From Lycorma delicatula (taxonomy: Eukaryota > Arthropoda > Insecta > Hemiptera > Fulgoridae): a stretch of DNA of 64,000 nucleotides. Made by a program: the position numbers and the translations under genes. The DNA lies in NCBI RefSeq assembly GCF_047948215.1, contig NC_134461.1:85804245-85868244 (forward strand), given 5' to 3'. Below the pieces are notes generated by a model. That model saw only the letters and a list, made by a program, of their open reading frames with translations, had not been told where the DNA came from and did no database searches. Below are positions 50,570 to 61,860 of this stretch, piece after piece. The stretch's first letter is position 1, and the number at the start of each line of letters is the position of its first letter.

Positions 50570-51508
50570 TAATCGTTAATTCATTGTCACGATGCAGCAG
50601 CCAGTAGTCTTTGATGGCTGGTCTCACGCGAGCAACTCTTTTCCGCTGTGTTTCAAGAATTTCTCGGTAAACATATTGATTTACAGTCTATTCTGTAGGC
50701 AAAAAATCCTTATGGACAATGCCATTACTATCGATGAAACAATTTAGCATGATTTTGATTTGCTAACGTTTGCTTTTTTGAGACGTGATGAGTTTGAAGT
50801 GTACCATTCCTTACCCTGGCGTTTTTTTCTGGATCGTACTCAAACATCCAAGATTTATTACCAGTAATAACATTTTTTTAGAAAATCAGGGTCAGTTTCA
50901 TTTCGCCGTAAACAATTGCGGCACACTTCCACCCTGTTGTTTGTTTCTTCAACAGTGTGGTTATTTGAAAACAATTTTGCACAAACGTTTTTCATGTCCA
51001 ATTTGTTTGTCAAAATTTGATGGACTGTGGTTCAAATTCAATTGTTCTGCAATCATTCTGACAATTAATCGCCTATCATACCGTATCAAGTCTCTGATTC
51101 GCACAACATTGTCATCATTTTTTGACATTAACGATCGTCTGAAACTGATTCCCGACCATCTGAAAATGCTTTAAACCACCTAAAAACTTGGGTTCGTGAC
51201 AGAGCGTCATCTCTATACGCCCTTTTCAATTTTGAAAAGGTTTCAGTAGAATTCTCACAAAGTTTAACACAAAAATTGATTGCACAATGTTGCTCATAAT
51301 TAGTATCACTCATTTTTTAAAGCACAACAAAAACTCGTTTCACGAAAAGTTTGTTTACGTCTCACGTGGCAACAACAGACCAAAAATATTAATACCTAAT
51401 ATAAACCAGCTCTTCATATAACCATATATGTTTACTAGTAACTTTACAGTGTTGTTACTTTGGCTGCCAAAAAAATCTGTTTAATTACTTTATTTACAGA
51501 CCTCGTAT
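50570..51508 (-). mobile_element. mariner element, 3'-truncated, inactive
   Basis: The start codon is at 51313; the N-terminal frame (51313-51128) has FCVKLCENSTETFSKLKRA and ALSRTQVFRW, the hallmark helix-turn-helix region of insect mariner transposases (full length is usually about 345 residues). Further on, in shifted frames, comes ITGNKSWMFEYDP (about 50870-50832), where the family normally has GDES, so the first catalytic Asp is lost. A second-Asp motif, HRDN or LHRDN-like, lies at 50594-50581; after that the element stops. The 5' inverted repeat (minus strand tacgaggtctgtaaataaag) ends near 51508 at a TA. Confidence 0.88.
51128..51313 (-). pseudogene. mariner transposase pseudogene, N-terminal part
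   Basis: The first 61 codons retain an open frame with the family's DNA-binding region before it is broken by a stop or shift. A plus-strand 129-codon frame at 50785-51174 is an antisense shadow of the same pseudogene. Confidence 0.85.
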
Positions 51509-52461
51509 AAATATTAATTTTTTAAATCAAGTGTAAAACTCTAGAATGACGGAAAAACTAACTTTTTCATAAACGAAAAAAATAAAAATATGCCATAATA
51601 CCACCAGAACACGAAATAGATCATATTGACTTAGCGTATGAAGGATCCTAGTAGAAATTTATTAAAACCATAACAAACTCATTTGCGCCATCTGTAAATT
51701 TTTTAACAAATTTTTGAAAATTCATACATATACTCGTAAAATCTATAAATAACAATTGCATTAAATTAAACAATAATACTCAGATATATTGTACTAATAT
51801 GTAATACATAATCTTGACCTAAGCAGATGTTAGAGAAAATAAATTTGTTAGAAATGAATTAATAATTGAGAGAATAGTAATAATAATTTTCGTTCGTGAA
51901 AGTCTTACAAGACTTTTCATTGATGAAAAACCTACATTTTCTAGTAGGTTAATATCGGTACTTTCTCGAAAAAAGGAAAACGTTGATCTAGGCATATTCG
52001 GTTAAAGAAAAGCATCCCTTATATTATATACAGATTACATAGATTTCATTACAAAAAATTAAGATTTAAAGATTATACATAATCATGCCCTTAGTAAAGA
52101 TTGCCATTTCAAGGAGAGAGTCAAAGGTGATGAATTTAAAAGGAACTAAGCAATTCCCTCTAAAATATAAATAGTTCAGTGTATAAATTAAAAATAAAAA
52201 ATAAATAAAAAAATAAAAATAAAAATGGCAAATTTTCACGAAAACATAATTTATGATTTGTGTAATTCACGAAGGACTTTGAGATTACACCAAGCTAAGG
52301 AAGATACTCCAATTAGGTTTTATAAACAATGGAAGGAGTTCTTGAAATACAAAAGTGGGTTGTCAGATCATCCTTTAGTAAGTATGAATTTTGTAGACCA
52401 ATATTTAAAAATAAAAACTGTTAAATTATCCTTGCTTTTATGAAATTCTATCTTTATTGAA
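51509..52461. other. AT-rich stretch; one unassigned 72-codon frame
   Basis: The frame at 52225-52443 (MANFHENIIYDLCNSRRTLR...) has fairly balanced composition but no domain I recognise, and no other supporting signal. Nothing else noted. Confidence 0.4.
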
Positions 52462-52610
52462 AAAAGTCTGATGTGGACCCCACATGACTTCCTTGTACGC
52501 CTATTAAATTATATATACACATATATTTTAAATGAAAAGTACATCAAATTTTATTTCATTAATAACTTCTGATTTTTTTATTTATTTTTATTGTTATTAT
52601 TGAATTATTA
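52462..52610 (-). repeat. Dispersed repeat R1, right end only, reversed
   Basis: agtctgatgtggaccccaca folds as ATGTGG-acc-CCACAT; then tgacttccttgtacgcctat and the AT-rich right end of R1. It is followed by tagacccggcaatgcttcgc, a motif often seen near insect repeat ends. Confidence 0.78.
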
Positions 52611-52679
52611 TTCACTAGTAGACCCGGCAATGCTTCGCTATTGCTAGATTATATATATATATATATATATATAAATTCC

Positions 52680-52895
52680 GTGTACTAATCCGTTTAAAGT
52701 GGTCGTTAGTCCTCTAAACATTACCTAAACACTTTGTCTAAAACGATTTTTTATATGACCATTCCTTACACAAGGGATGACCAAAATATTGTGGGAATTG
52801 TAAGGAGAAGAGGCTTCCCATATGCTAAACATGTGAAACTTGTTTATATATGAAACCATTGTCTTATTGAGTGAATTTGAAGTGAACGAATTTAA
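52680..52895 (-). repeat. Dispersed repeat R3, left part, reversed
   Basis: Reversed R3: tttaaagtggtcgttagtcc, tctaaacattacctaaac, gggatgaccaaaatattgtg and catatgctaaacatgtgaaa. It stands in the same order and orientation to an R1 piece as at 35.4 kb. Confidence 0.8.
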
Positions 52896-53984
52896 ATTCC
52901 TGTAACTTGGTATAGAGTATATTTTAATTTTTGTAATTGACAATATTTTACGTGGGCAATGCAGGCCTATTGTACTTTCAAATCATCTTGTCAACATCAC
53001 TGTTGTTATATTTATACGTGTTTAAATAAAACTTTTCGAAAACATTGTCTTTTTTATCAACACAAAGAGGAAAACCTAGAATCTCCCACTAATCCTCAAA
53101 AAGGTGTGTCATCAAGCAGTTCAAGAAAAATCATAAGGAAGTCTTGATAAATTTAGCAATAGCTTGTAGTCTAATGAGAAAACATAGTGCCCGTAAAACA
53201 TGGAAAGTAATTTTTGATACGAGTTGGTACAATCCGAGTTCGCCTACTCCTATTTTGCCCCGGTGAAATCTATCTCCACTTTCCGGCGTGTCGAAAAGAA
53301 TTTTTTTAATTCGTGATGTAGCATATCTACCCATTCCTAACAATGATTTGTATATGGTATTATTATTTAACGATCAAAATAAAACAATTATTTACTTATA
53401 AGAATATAAAATATGGAATCCGTAAGTTGTTTATACTATGTGAATAAGTGTAATATGTCTTTGTATTCGAAGAAATTACATCTTAAAATGTGAAAAATTT
53501 TCAGAGCCATCTTTTATTGAGATCATTTCCTTTCTAATTATATTTTTAAAGATGATATAATTTTTTTTCTTTATAAATAGTAAATAATAATAATAAAAAT
53601 AAGATTTCATTATTAAAATAATTATTCAGGAAATTCAGGAATTTCTAACTTTATAATTATTAATTCAATTTTTTTCAGATCCTTTTGTATTGTTATTTTA
53701 TATAATAAGAGCATCTGAACCATTTGTTAGAGCCATTATGTTTTAAATTATGCGAACAATGGTAAATCCCAGAAATTAAATTTATACTGAACGTCATGTT
53801 TAATTATTAAAGAGCTAAAAATATTTTTATTATTATTATTAACTAAATTACCTGATGTTATCAGAAAGGAAAACCCCAGTTAATGTGCAAAACTTAATGT
53901 AAAAAGTGTTTTAATAATACACAATTTTATTATATTTAACAATCTAAATAGAAAAAAAAAACAAATGCAATTACCGTTTCATAT
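52896..53984. other. AT-rich stretch without gene
   Basis: 53200-53345 is a little GC-richer and has a 70-codon minus-strand frame with no recognisable domain. No gene called. Confidence 0.45.
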
Positions 53985-54655
53985 ATTTTACTTTCCTGGC
54001 AGAGCTATGTTGCAAGTAGGAAAGTATGGCAATCTGTTTAAAAATGGGATATGGATTTTTTCGCATTTCTCGACGTTTCATGACCCAGGGACCCTCAAAA
54101 AGGAAAAAAGAAAGTGAGGGTAATATTCGTAAATATGTACGTATGCACGTGTGTTGGCGTGTTTCAAGCTTAATAACTTCTGACTAGATAAAACAATTTT
54201 GATGAAATTTTGTACTAAGACTCATGTATATGGGAAAATGTTTTGGTAAAATTTTAGGGTCAATACTCTCAGGAGGTGGAGCAGATAGTTTTTTGGATCA
54301 ATTTTCTCAAAAAGTTTCAAACAAAACCTCATTTTATATTAAGCTTTTTACGTATCCTCATGCTTATCTTTTATTTTAATTTTGCCCCAAAATTTCCCAT
54401 TCATCAAAAAATCGAAAAAGTTTATCTTTTTATTTATTTCATATTTTTTAACCGGTTTTTTTTTTTGACTTCCTAAGCATAGTAGTAGTAGTGAAAATGA
54501 CTTCAAAAAATAAAACTTTAGAGTCAATAATGGATATAGGAGAGCCGATAAAAATGTGAAAATAGCTATTTTTTGGTTTATTTTCATAAATCATTATTAT
54601 TCCACTGTATAAGTATAAACAACCAATGCCAGGAAAATATTACAACTTCTCAGCT
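53985..54655 (+). repeat. Dispersed repeat R2, plus-strand copy
   Basis: The left hairpin has perfect 9-bp arms, TACTTTCCT (53989-53997) and AGGAAAGTA (54018-54026); then cgacgtttcatgacccaggg, cgtatgcacgtgtgttgg, ttatattaagct, gacttcctaagcatagtagt, ggagagccgat and the right end attacaactt. Collinear with 16951-17722. Confidence 0.85.
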
Positions 54656-55728
54656 TTTTTAAATAGAAATTTATGTGTATTGAAAATCGATTATCTTAAT
54701 CATCACCATGTGATGTTTACATAGGAGAAGGGAAATAATATTTCCTTTACTATGTAATCCCTCCCATCACTGATGTTCCTGTCCTTCAGTCGACAATTAT
54801 TTAAAACATTTCCGTATGCTTCACTAAGGATAAATCATCATTTGTATATATTGGATATTTTTAAAACATCTCTCATTCATTAAATATTGTCTTGTAGATA
54901 ACAATTTTGTAATTTTAAAGTTAGATTGCATATTGAAGAAGATAAGGAATTGAATAGAGTTATTTATGGATATTAAGGATAATATAATTATAAAAAATAG
55001 GCTTCGCTGTAATATTGCAGGTAATAAACATCCTTATTAAGGATGTTTATTACAATGCAATTATGGGGAAGCAATCATGCTTCTCCTTGGAAGCATGATT
55101 GGTCCTTTGTCTTCGATTCTTCTATTTGATATGTGGTTTACGATATGCACTCCTCCGGTGTTTACCTTTATAGCTTTACCTTCGTTGTTAATAGGTTGTG
55201 ATTAAATGATAAAAGTGGAGTTTCGTATAAAAGAGACTTGTTAGTTTATAAAAGAATTGTGTTTATTTTCGCTTACACAATACATCAATTTGTTATATTG
55301 TGCACTAAGAACAGCAGATATGTTTAACAGAAAAAAGGAAAATATTTGTGAATAATTTTGGAGGAAAAATAAACATTTAAACTTTACTTTCAGCTCGTTT
55401 TCATAAGAAGTCATTGGGAAAAATTGTTAGGGTAGGTGGAACGAAGGAAATGGAAATTGCATTTCTTTAGCAGTAAAGAGAGGTACTGCATCATGAGATT
55501 TACAAAGCGGTACGGTTGTGTAGTGCATCGAAACTGGTTGGAAAACTAATCATTATTAGGAATAGTTTCTATTTCACTTATAACAATTAATTTTGGTATA
55601 TAGAACCTATATTTTACAATCTGGTGATGCGTTATGTGTCATATCAGGATGAAAAACAAACTGATCTAAATGCTCTCATCTGTAAGTGTATTTATAATAG
55701 AAAATCAGCAGGCAGATATGATCAAGAA
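54656..55728. other. AT-rich stretch with strong hairpins, no gene
   Basis: It includes an imperfect inverted repeat at 54717-54762 (tttacatagg against ctatgtaa) and the double hairpin at 55014-55101. No coding signal. Confidence 0.5.
55014..55101. repeat. Two consecutive hairpins
   Basis: Hairpin 1: gtaataaacatcctt...aaggatgtttattac (55021-55053), essentially loopless, extended by attgca/tgcaat outside. Hairpin 2: caatcatgcttc (55072-55083) and gaagcatgattg (55090-55101), 12-bp perfect arms with a 6-base loop. Confidence 0.9.
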
Positions 55729-55790
55729 GTTCGTTGGAACTTCGCCGGTAAGAGTCCGCAGAACTGGACGGTACGGCGAAGTAAACGAAC
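55729..55790. other. 62-nt strong hairpin (miRNA-precursor-like shape)
   Basis: gttcgtt pairs with aacgaac, acttcgccg with cggcgaagt, and gtcc with ggac, giving 20 base pairs with small internal loops and an 8-base end loop. It is GC-rich against its surroundings. It could be a pre-miRNA, a tiny inverted-repeat element or a cloning-neutral palindrome; the sequence cannot decide. Confidence 0.5.
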
Positions 55791-57484
55791 TATGTTTATA
55801 ATTCTAAACATGACCTAACCTAAAAGTGAAATGAAAAATAAAAAAAAATAAGCATAAAATTATTACATTTCAGTTCAATTAGATTTATAATAACGAATAT
55901 TTTTAAAAAATACCTCGAATTTTGTTCGACATCGTCTTTTTTCCATTTGATGAACCGCGGGACTCGAATATGTCATTTTTCCTCAAAAAGGTAGATTTAC
56001 GAATCGCACCGCTAGGTAGCAGTACTTGATAGTAATAAGAAGCGTACCACAACTTTATAATGTACTTGAAATATGGCGAGAAGTGAATGATATGACTACC
56101 AACAAAAGAAAGTAGCCGAGAAATTAAAAAAAAGGATATTTGTTTGTTCTAGAAAGGCAATAAATTTTGACAATAAAGCCATAAGATAACGATCAGAAAT
56201 TCATAAAAAAATAAATAAACAATCTAACAAAACGCAGTGATATCCAAAAAATTACTATGAAATTGTAATAATACAGTCATTATTATATTTATTCCTTCTA
56301 TAGCTCTAGAAAACAGGACTGTAAAATATGGAATGATGGAACCATTACAGGAAAGTATGGAGCGTGGAACTCATTAGAGTTTAATCTCCCTAATAACTTC
56401 TTTCAATCCATTTCTCAAGGATTGTATAAAAGATAGTTACTTGTTCGTTGGTAGGCCATATTAAACTCAATTATTGGTAAGGGAAGATGAGAATAGTTCA
56501 TGATATTTCTGGTAGATGATGTGAGAATCGTAAGAATAATTTTGCTACTTTATTTCGGTTTTCCAACTGGTAAGAATTTACGATGAGATTGTTTTTGAAT
56601 ATTCCCACGGGAATATCATACGACTTAATTCAGTATTAGAGAAATACTCAAAATTAAGTATGATTTCCATAAATTAAATGTTAAAACGGTTAAAACGGCT
56701 AAGTATATGGAATAATTAGTTTAACAGATGTTATTTGCTGAAGTATATCAACATTTTTTATATGTACGATTACCGCTGACAAGTAAGTATCTAATCGTAA
56801 TTAGAAACGAAGTTTGATGTAATATTACTGTCAGGAAGTAATGGATTTATGGTTTTTTTTCTCAATTGTTACAGATAACTATTATAAATTCTGCTGACGT
56901 CCTTTTTGAACAATCATTTCTGTTCTTCCTGTCTTGGGGTATTGAATTTTAGGTTTATATTTTATTACGAGCCGAGGCTTTTATCTATAACCAGAATAAA
57001 TGGCTTAACATTTTAAGTAAAAGAATATGTTCCAGGAAAAAAAATCATTATGGCTAATAGGAAAGATATGGTAGGAATGGTTAGAGTCTGGAGGGAGCTT
57101 TCCATATTTCCCTACAATAATTGTCTCTCCCCTCACAGTTATAAATAGATTTTGAAAATGAAACCTAATTACTTTAAATATAATTTCAAACAATTAAGTT
57201 ATGTTGAACCGAATTATATCAGAAACACTTAATCTACAATCAGATTCTGAAGATATAAATTACAAATTTTATTCGTCTGCTAATTTTTTAATAGATTTAT
57301 AACCGCGGGATGATATTTTACATAAGAAAAATATAATTAACCAAATAATTTAAAACTAAGGAAAAATTAATTAATCATTATCATGAAGTGACATTTTTCA
57401 CACTCAATAAATCTTATTACGTTAATTAAAATTTATTCTCACTAGAATGAATAATAATAAAATTTTTTAATAATAATAAAAAAA
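55791..57484. other. AT-rich stretch without gene
   Basis: No recognised repeat or coding frame. Confidence 0.5.
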
Positions 57485-57560
57485 AAACTCTTAGGACAAG
57501 CTCTGCAGGAACACTACTTTCGTATCCGATGCTCTAACTATTTCGCAGTCAGAAACGCAC
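57485..57560 (-). mobile_element. tRNA-like SINE head, very degenerate
   Basis: The minus strand reads gcgaaatagttagagcatcg, resembling a tRNA A-box region, and then gtgttcctgcag in the place of the B-box. Weak. Confidence 0.25.
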
Positions 57561-57680
57561 TGATTTTCAGAGTATAACGTACTAGATACGTTCAATTAAG
57601 AGTAGACCCTACACATAAGCATCAAGTTTCAACTCACTCATTATTGTGAATTACTGCATAAGCGCGTATGAAAAATACAC

Positions 57681-57707
57681 AACATAACCTAAAATTGAGG
57701 TTATGTT
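57681..57707. repeat. 10-bp-arm hairpin at an R4 edge
   Basis: AACATAACCT (57681-57690) and AGGTTATGTT (57698-57707) with a 7-base loop; the right arm begins the reversed R4 copy. Confidence 0.88.
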
Positions 57708-57992
57708 ACCTGTTGTTGACCTTAAATTAAGCGTAACTGAAGAACGACTAAACTAATCTTCATCAAATTTTCACATGTACAACGCTACTATACAATACGC
57801 TACTATAGTATAAATAAATTTCAATGAAATTGATTAAGTAGTAGTTTTGGAGATTTTCAAACCACAAAAGATTATACATGAATGGAATTTTCGTAATCCT
57901 CATGCCTCAAAACATAAAGAAAATTCAATTTCATTCCCCTACCCCACCGAACTATCAAACGTATTACCGTACTTTTATTCGAAAAGTCGGTA
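57698..57992 (-). repeat. Dispersed repeat R4, reversed copy with intact terminal hairpin
   Basis: Reversed R4: gaacgactaaactaatcttc, aaattttcacatgta, aatttcaatgaaattgatta, atcctcatgcctcaaaacat. The terminus folds as ACCG-t-ACTTTT...AAAAGT-CGGT (57965-57990). A 71-codon frame over it is a chance frame. Confidence 0.82.
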
Positions 57993-59560
57993 AAACTAAA
58001 TAAATTAATATTTAAAAAAAATAAATAAACGTTATAATTTTTAAAAAATGAACAGATAAGATTTTTACCATAAAAACTTTCAGTCATAAAAATACAAATA
58101 GTATTATCTCAAAAAAAAAAAAATAAATAAATAAAAAAGTAAAAACCAGAGATAATAAAAAACTGCAGCTCATAAAAGATAATTTAACAATGTAAAATAA
58201 TACACAGAAGAAATGTAAGTTATTACAAAGAAATAGGCTTTAAAAAAAAGGCTGATAAAATATTTTACAGGAAGTATTAAAACATTAAGCTTATGACGTC
58301 ACAGAGGTTAGTATAGAATTATAGTAGGCGAAGCTGAATGTCGAATAGAAAGGAGCGCGTTGTGACATTAAGAAAGAGTTAACAAAACGTTAAGGTAACC
58401 GCGTATATAATAATTGTAAGAACAAGCTTAACGGGGCTTGGAAACAACTACTAACTCATATCAAGCGAACTCGTAGAAAATAATCCAGTTCACATAATTA
58501 TTAACTACTACCAGTAAGTATTATTGGTCGTGACTAGTGTAGCTGGAATTCTACACAGCTAACTTAACGTTCTATACTTTGTACAATTGTCTGCGTATTA
58601 TCGTGAAATAGTTTATATTAATAAATTTAAAGTGTTTGCACGTTGCGTTTACGTTGTAATGTTTGAGTCATTCTTTTATAATATTAACTTGGTAAAAAAA
58701 CTTCGATAATTTTGTTGGAATTTTTGTGTCTACTTCATTTTACTATTCTATAGCGTAGAAGCAGTAGTTCGATTTCAGTTAATCATTTACGGCTGGAAAG
58801 CTTAACAAATGGATGAAATATCAGTAGATACGTATATATATAAAAGCTGACAACAGAATTATACGTCTTACACATACAAACTGATTATAATTAGAACTAG
58901 AATAATTAAACACAGTTAGATAATTGTTCATGTTTATGTCTAACTATTAGCCTGTTTAATTCAATTTGAAGAGCTGTTTAACAATACATTATCTGTTTTT
59001 AATAATTTTTACTAGCTATTTTGTAATTAATAAAAAATGTAGTTTATCTGAAATTGATATTTTTATTTGAAAGCCGCCATTTTGTTTCTGAAAGTCCTAG
59101 AAGGTTGAAATTTTCAAAGAATATTTTTAGAACCTTTGTTAAAATATCTGTAATGTTTCAATAGAATCGGTGAAGGAATGGGCAAGTTATACCTAATCAA
59201 AAGCATAAACCTTCTTCGTGGGACACACGGATAAATATATATATATATATATTTTTTTTCTTCATGTTTTAATATAATGGTAAAGAAAATAAATAGCTCG
59301 TTTAATCTATCTGTATCTGTTTTATTGTATACCACGCTATCAAAATTATATCAACATTATTTAAATCTAATTTATGATTAAATTTATATTAATAGTCGTA
59401 CATAACAGAACAGTGATATTAAAAATATATATTTTTTTATATATACACGCTAGAAATTTTATTACCCACGATTTAATTAAAAGCAAATACAATATACATT
59501 TGTAATAACTTTTAAGGAGAGATTTTATAAAATTTTTCAACTGTTGGCTTACCGACAATA
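57993..59560. other. AT-rich stretch; possible promoter-like patch
   Basis: 58294-58410 carries a CRE-type palindrome and a TATA-like motif (separate entry). The rest is unassigned, with an AT microsatellite at 59233-59252. Confidence 0.45.
58294..58410 (+). promoter_or_regulatory. Possible promoter elements: TGACGTCA and TATATAA
   Basis: A perfect CRE palindrome TGACGTCA at 58294-58301 and gtatataataa at 58403-58413, in a locally less AT-rich patch. No initiator or downstream coding region is evident, and TATA-like strings are common in AT-rich DNA, so this is weak. Confidence 0.2.
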
Positions 59561-60578
59561 ATATACAGAATGTTTCTAAAATGGTGGGCTGGCTATACTT
59601 TTTCGGATTCTACTTGTAAAACTAGATAAAAAAAAAGCCTTAGGAAAAATAGCAATTTCTCTTTCGTTCTTCCCTGTCCGCCATTTTGTTATTTTTATAT
59701 AAAAGTTCGGATAAATTTTTATATCAAGTTCGGATAAAGTAATAACATTAATGTTTGGTAAGCGTCTTGATAATAAAATATATTAAAATTAGCAAAAAAT
59801 TGGAGTTATATACATACGCAAGTTACAAAATGGCGACCATGTTTATTTTTCAATCCGTTATATCTCCATAAATATTAGTTTTATCAAAATTTATTTATTT
59901 GCTACAATATTAAGCCTTTTATTTTTTTTATTATTAACATTTTTTTTTTTTTTTTTTTTTTTTATAACAAATAGCCGAGTTATGGTAGAAGATTAATGTT
60001 ATAATTTTGTGTCTGTTATCATGTTCCCACTTTACGTTCAATTCGATTAAATATTGATTGTTTTTATTTATTGTTAATTCTAGTATTGTAAATTAGTATC
60101 AAATTAAGTAACAATTTTCTCACAAGAAAAGACCTAATAATTGTGGCACAAAATTACATCAATTTTCTCTCATAATTCGAATATTTGTTAACCGATTTAA
60201 AAAAAATAAAATATCATTTTGTTCAAAATAAAAGGCTTAATATTTTAGCAAATAACACAGATTTTGATAAAACTATTATTTATGGAGATATAACGGATTG
60301 AAATATAAACATGGCCGACATTTTGTAATTTGCGAAGGTATTTAAGTCCGGATTTTTTGCTAATTTTAAAACTTTATTACCAAGCCGCTTACCAAATATT
60401 AATGCGATTCCTCAATCCGAACTTGATATATAAACTTTTATATAAAAATAACAAAATATGGTCGGGGGGAGAACAAAGGAGAAATTGCCATTTTTCCTAA
60501 GGTAATTTTTTGTTTAGTTTTACAAGTAGAATCCGAAAAAGTATAGTCAACCCACCATTTTAAAAATACTCTGTATAT
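59561..60578. mobile_element. Foldback/MITE-like element with 360-bp inverted arms
   Basis: The left arm (59561-59929) and right arm (60578-60222 read backward) match at roughly 85% by eye: both start atatacag, then aaaatggtggg, actatactttttcggattct, acttgtaaaact, ggaaaaat.gcaatttctc, and later atttcaatccgttatatctc, then ataaata, then aatattaagccttttattt. The 290-bp centre holds a 25-base T run and no gene. TA-type ends and the tacag start fit a Tc1/mariner-mobilised non-autonomous element (inference). Confidence 0.92.
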
Positions 60579-61429
60579 AAATTTAAATGAATTGTTTATA
60601 GTTTAAATGAATTTATCAAAAATAATATGGGATGATTAAAAAATGAAATCTGAGGGCCAATAATTTCGTGTAAAATATTCTCATACCTGTTGTTCAAACA
60701 ACAAATGTTTTTATTCACTGAGGATTAATTTTAGCAAATATATCACAGTCTAAAAATGAAAGTGAATAAAACTTATTTGTAACTTTCGTAGGAAACATTT
60801 TTCTGAACTTTGCCAATTAGAAGTGTAAATTTTAAATAACAGCAAACTAAAAGAGCGTTGAACAATATCCAGATATTTTAAAATTTCAGCGTTGGCTATA
60901 GCCATTTCACGCTCAGGCTAATGAACTGTACAATGAAACGGAAACCGTAAGTCTGGCGTCTATTTGCTACATTACAATACCAAATACGGTTAACTGCCAA
61001 CTTTGGTAAAGTATTAACTGTTTAAGTATTACGTTATATCCGGTCGTTTTTATATTTTGTATTTAATTAATTTTGTTACACATTAGTAAATTTCTCCAAT
61101 CCATAAATAATTAGAAAAAAATAATAAAAGAAAACGTTAACTTCTTTTCACGATTGCGTGTGTACATATGTGTATATAAGAATGTATAGAGATCAAAGGT
61201 ATTAACTAGTTATTAAATTCATCACCTCCACCACCTTTTGACGTGAAACGTCTTTAAGATCACACCGAAACTTACGGGTACCAGAACAGAAATTTGTAGC
61301 GTAACGAAAATGTCTATATCGTCCTGCCTTAATAATTCCCTAGCTATTAATCTCAGAGACGTAAATGCGGTGTCATTTTATAACTTACATGGTCAGCTCG
61401 CCGATAGTCGACTTTGAGTTTGCATCACT
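60579..61429. other. AT-rich stretch without gene
   Basis: Composition becomes less AT-rich from about 61200. ACGTGAAACGT at 61241-61251 recurs inverted at 62206-62216. Confidence 0.45.
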
Positions 61430-61860
61430 GACGTGAGGATTGGTGAGGCGGGGCCACAGCGCAGATCGGCCAAACCTGGCGCTCTCGTTCATTTTTATTC
61501 AGTGTAAATCACGACTTAGACGTGATAGCGTGGTGATTCGTGTATTTATGTTTAGAGTTTGTCGAGATAGATCGATTTAAGTATTAATAAGTATATCTTA
61601 GAGAATATTTAAGTGTAAAAAATTAAAGTAAACATGTAAAAAAGTATAAAAATTCAATATGTCAGCTTTACCTCGTGCAAAAGCCAGCCGGAAATATAAA
61701 TTACGCATATCGTTGGAAAGGGGAGGTTATGGGCTACGCACAGTGACACCGATGGCTGGTCCGAGCGAGCGAAACTGTTTCGGACGCGTCGCAAAGCTGG
61801 CACGGCGCGCTCAGTGAACGACGCCAACGGCGCGAGCACCTCTACCCATGTTTATTATGC
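61430..61860 (+). other. Local GC-rich, CpG-containing island with a 52-codon frame
   Basis: 61430-61500 and 61735-61845 are much GC-richer than anywhere else in the window, with many CpG. A TCAGT string of arthropod initiator type lies at 61499-61503. The plus strand has a frame from ATG 61659 to TGA 61817 (MSALPRAKASRKYKLRISLE at its start; very basic) with A at -3. The 61-codon minus-strand frame overlaps it. It could be a promoter and first exon of a host gene or the 5' end of a transposable element; no domain is recognised. Confidence 0.35.

Noticed and set aside
50785..51174. 129-codon plus-strand frame, the longest in the window
   Set aside because: It is antisense to the mariner transposase pseudogene; no domain in its own frame.
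52225..52443. 72-codon frame starting MANFHENIIYDL
   Set aside because: No family recognised and no supporting signals; left as unassigned.
52614..52650. Possible Helitron 3' end (gcaatgcttcgctattgctag)
   Set aside because: It has a small hairpin and CTAG, but the following base and lack of a matching 5' end do not allow the call.
61460..61490. Possible retroviral or LTR primer-binding site (ctggcgctctcg)
   Set aside because: No LTR pair, no polypurine tract at a matching place and no gag/pol coding sequence nearby.
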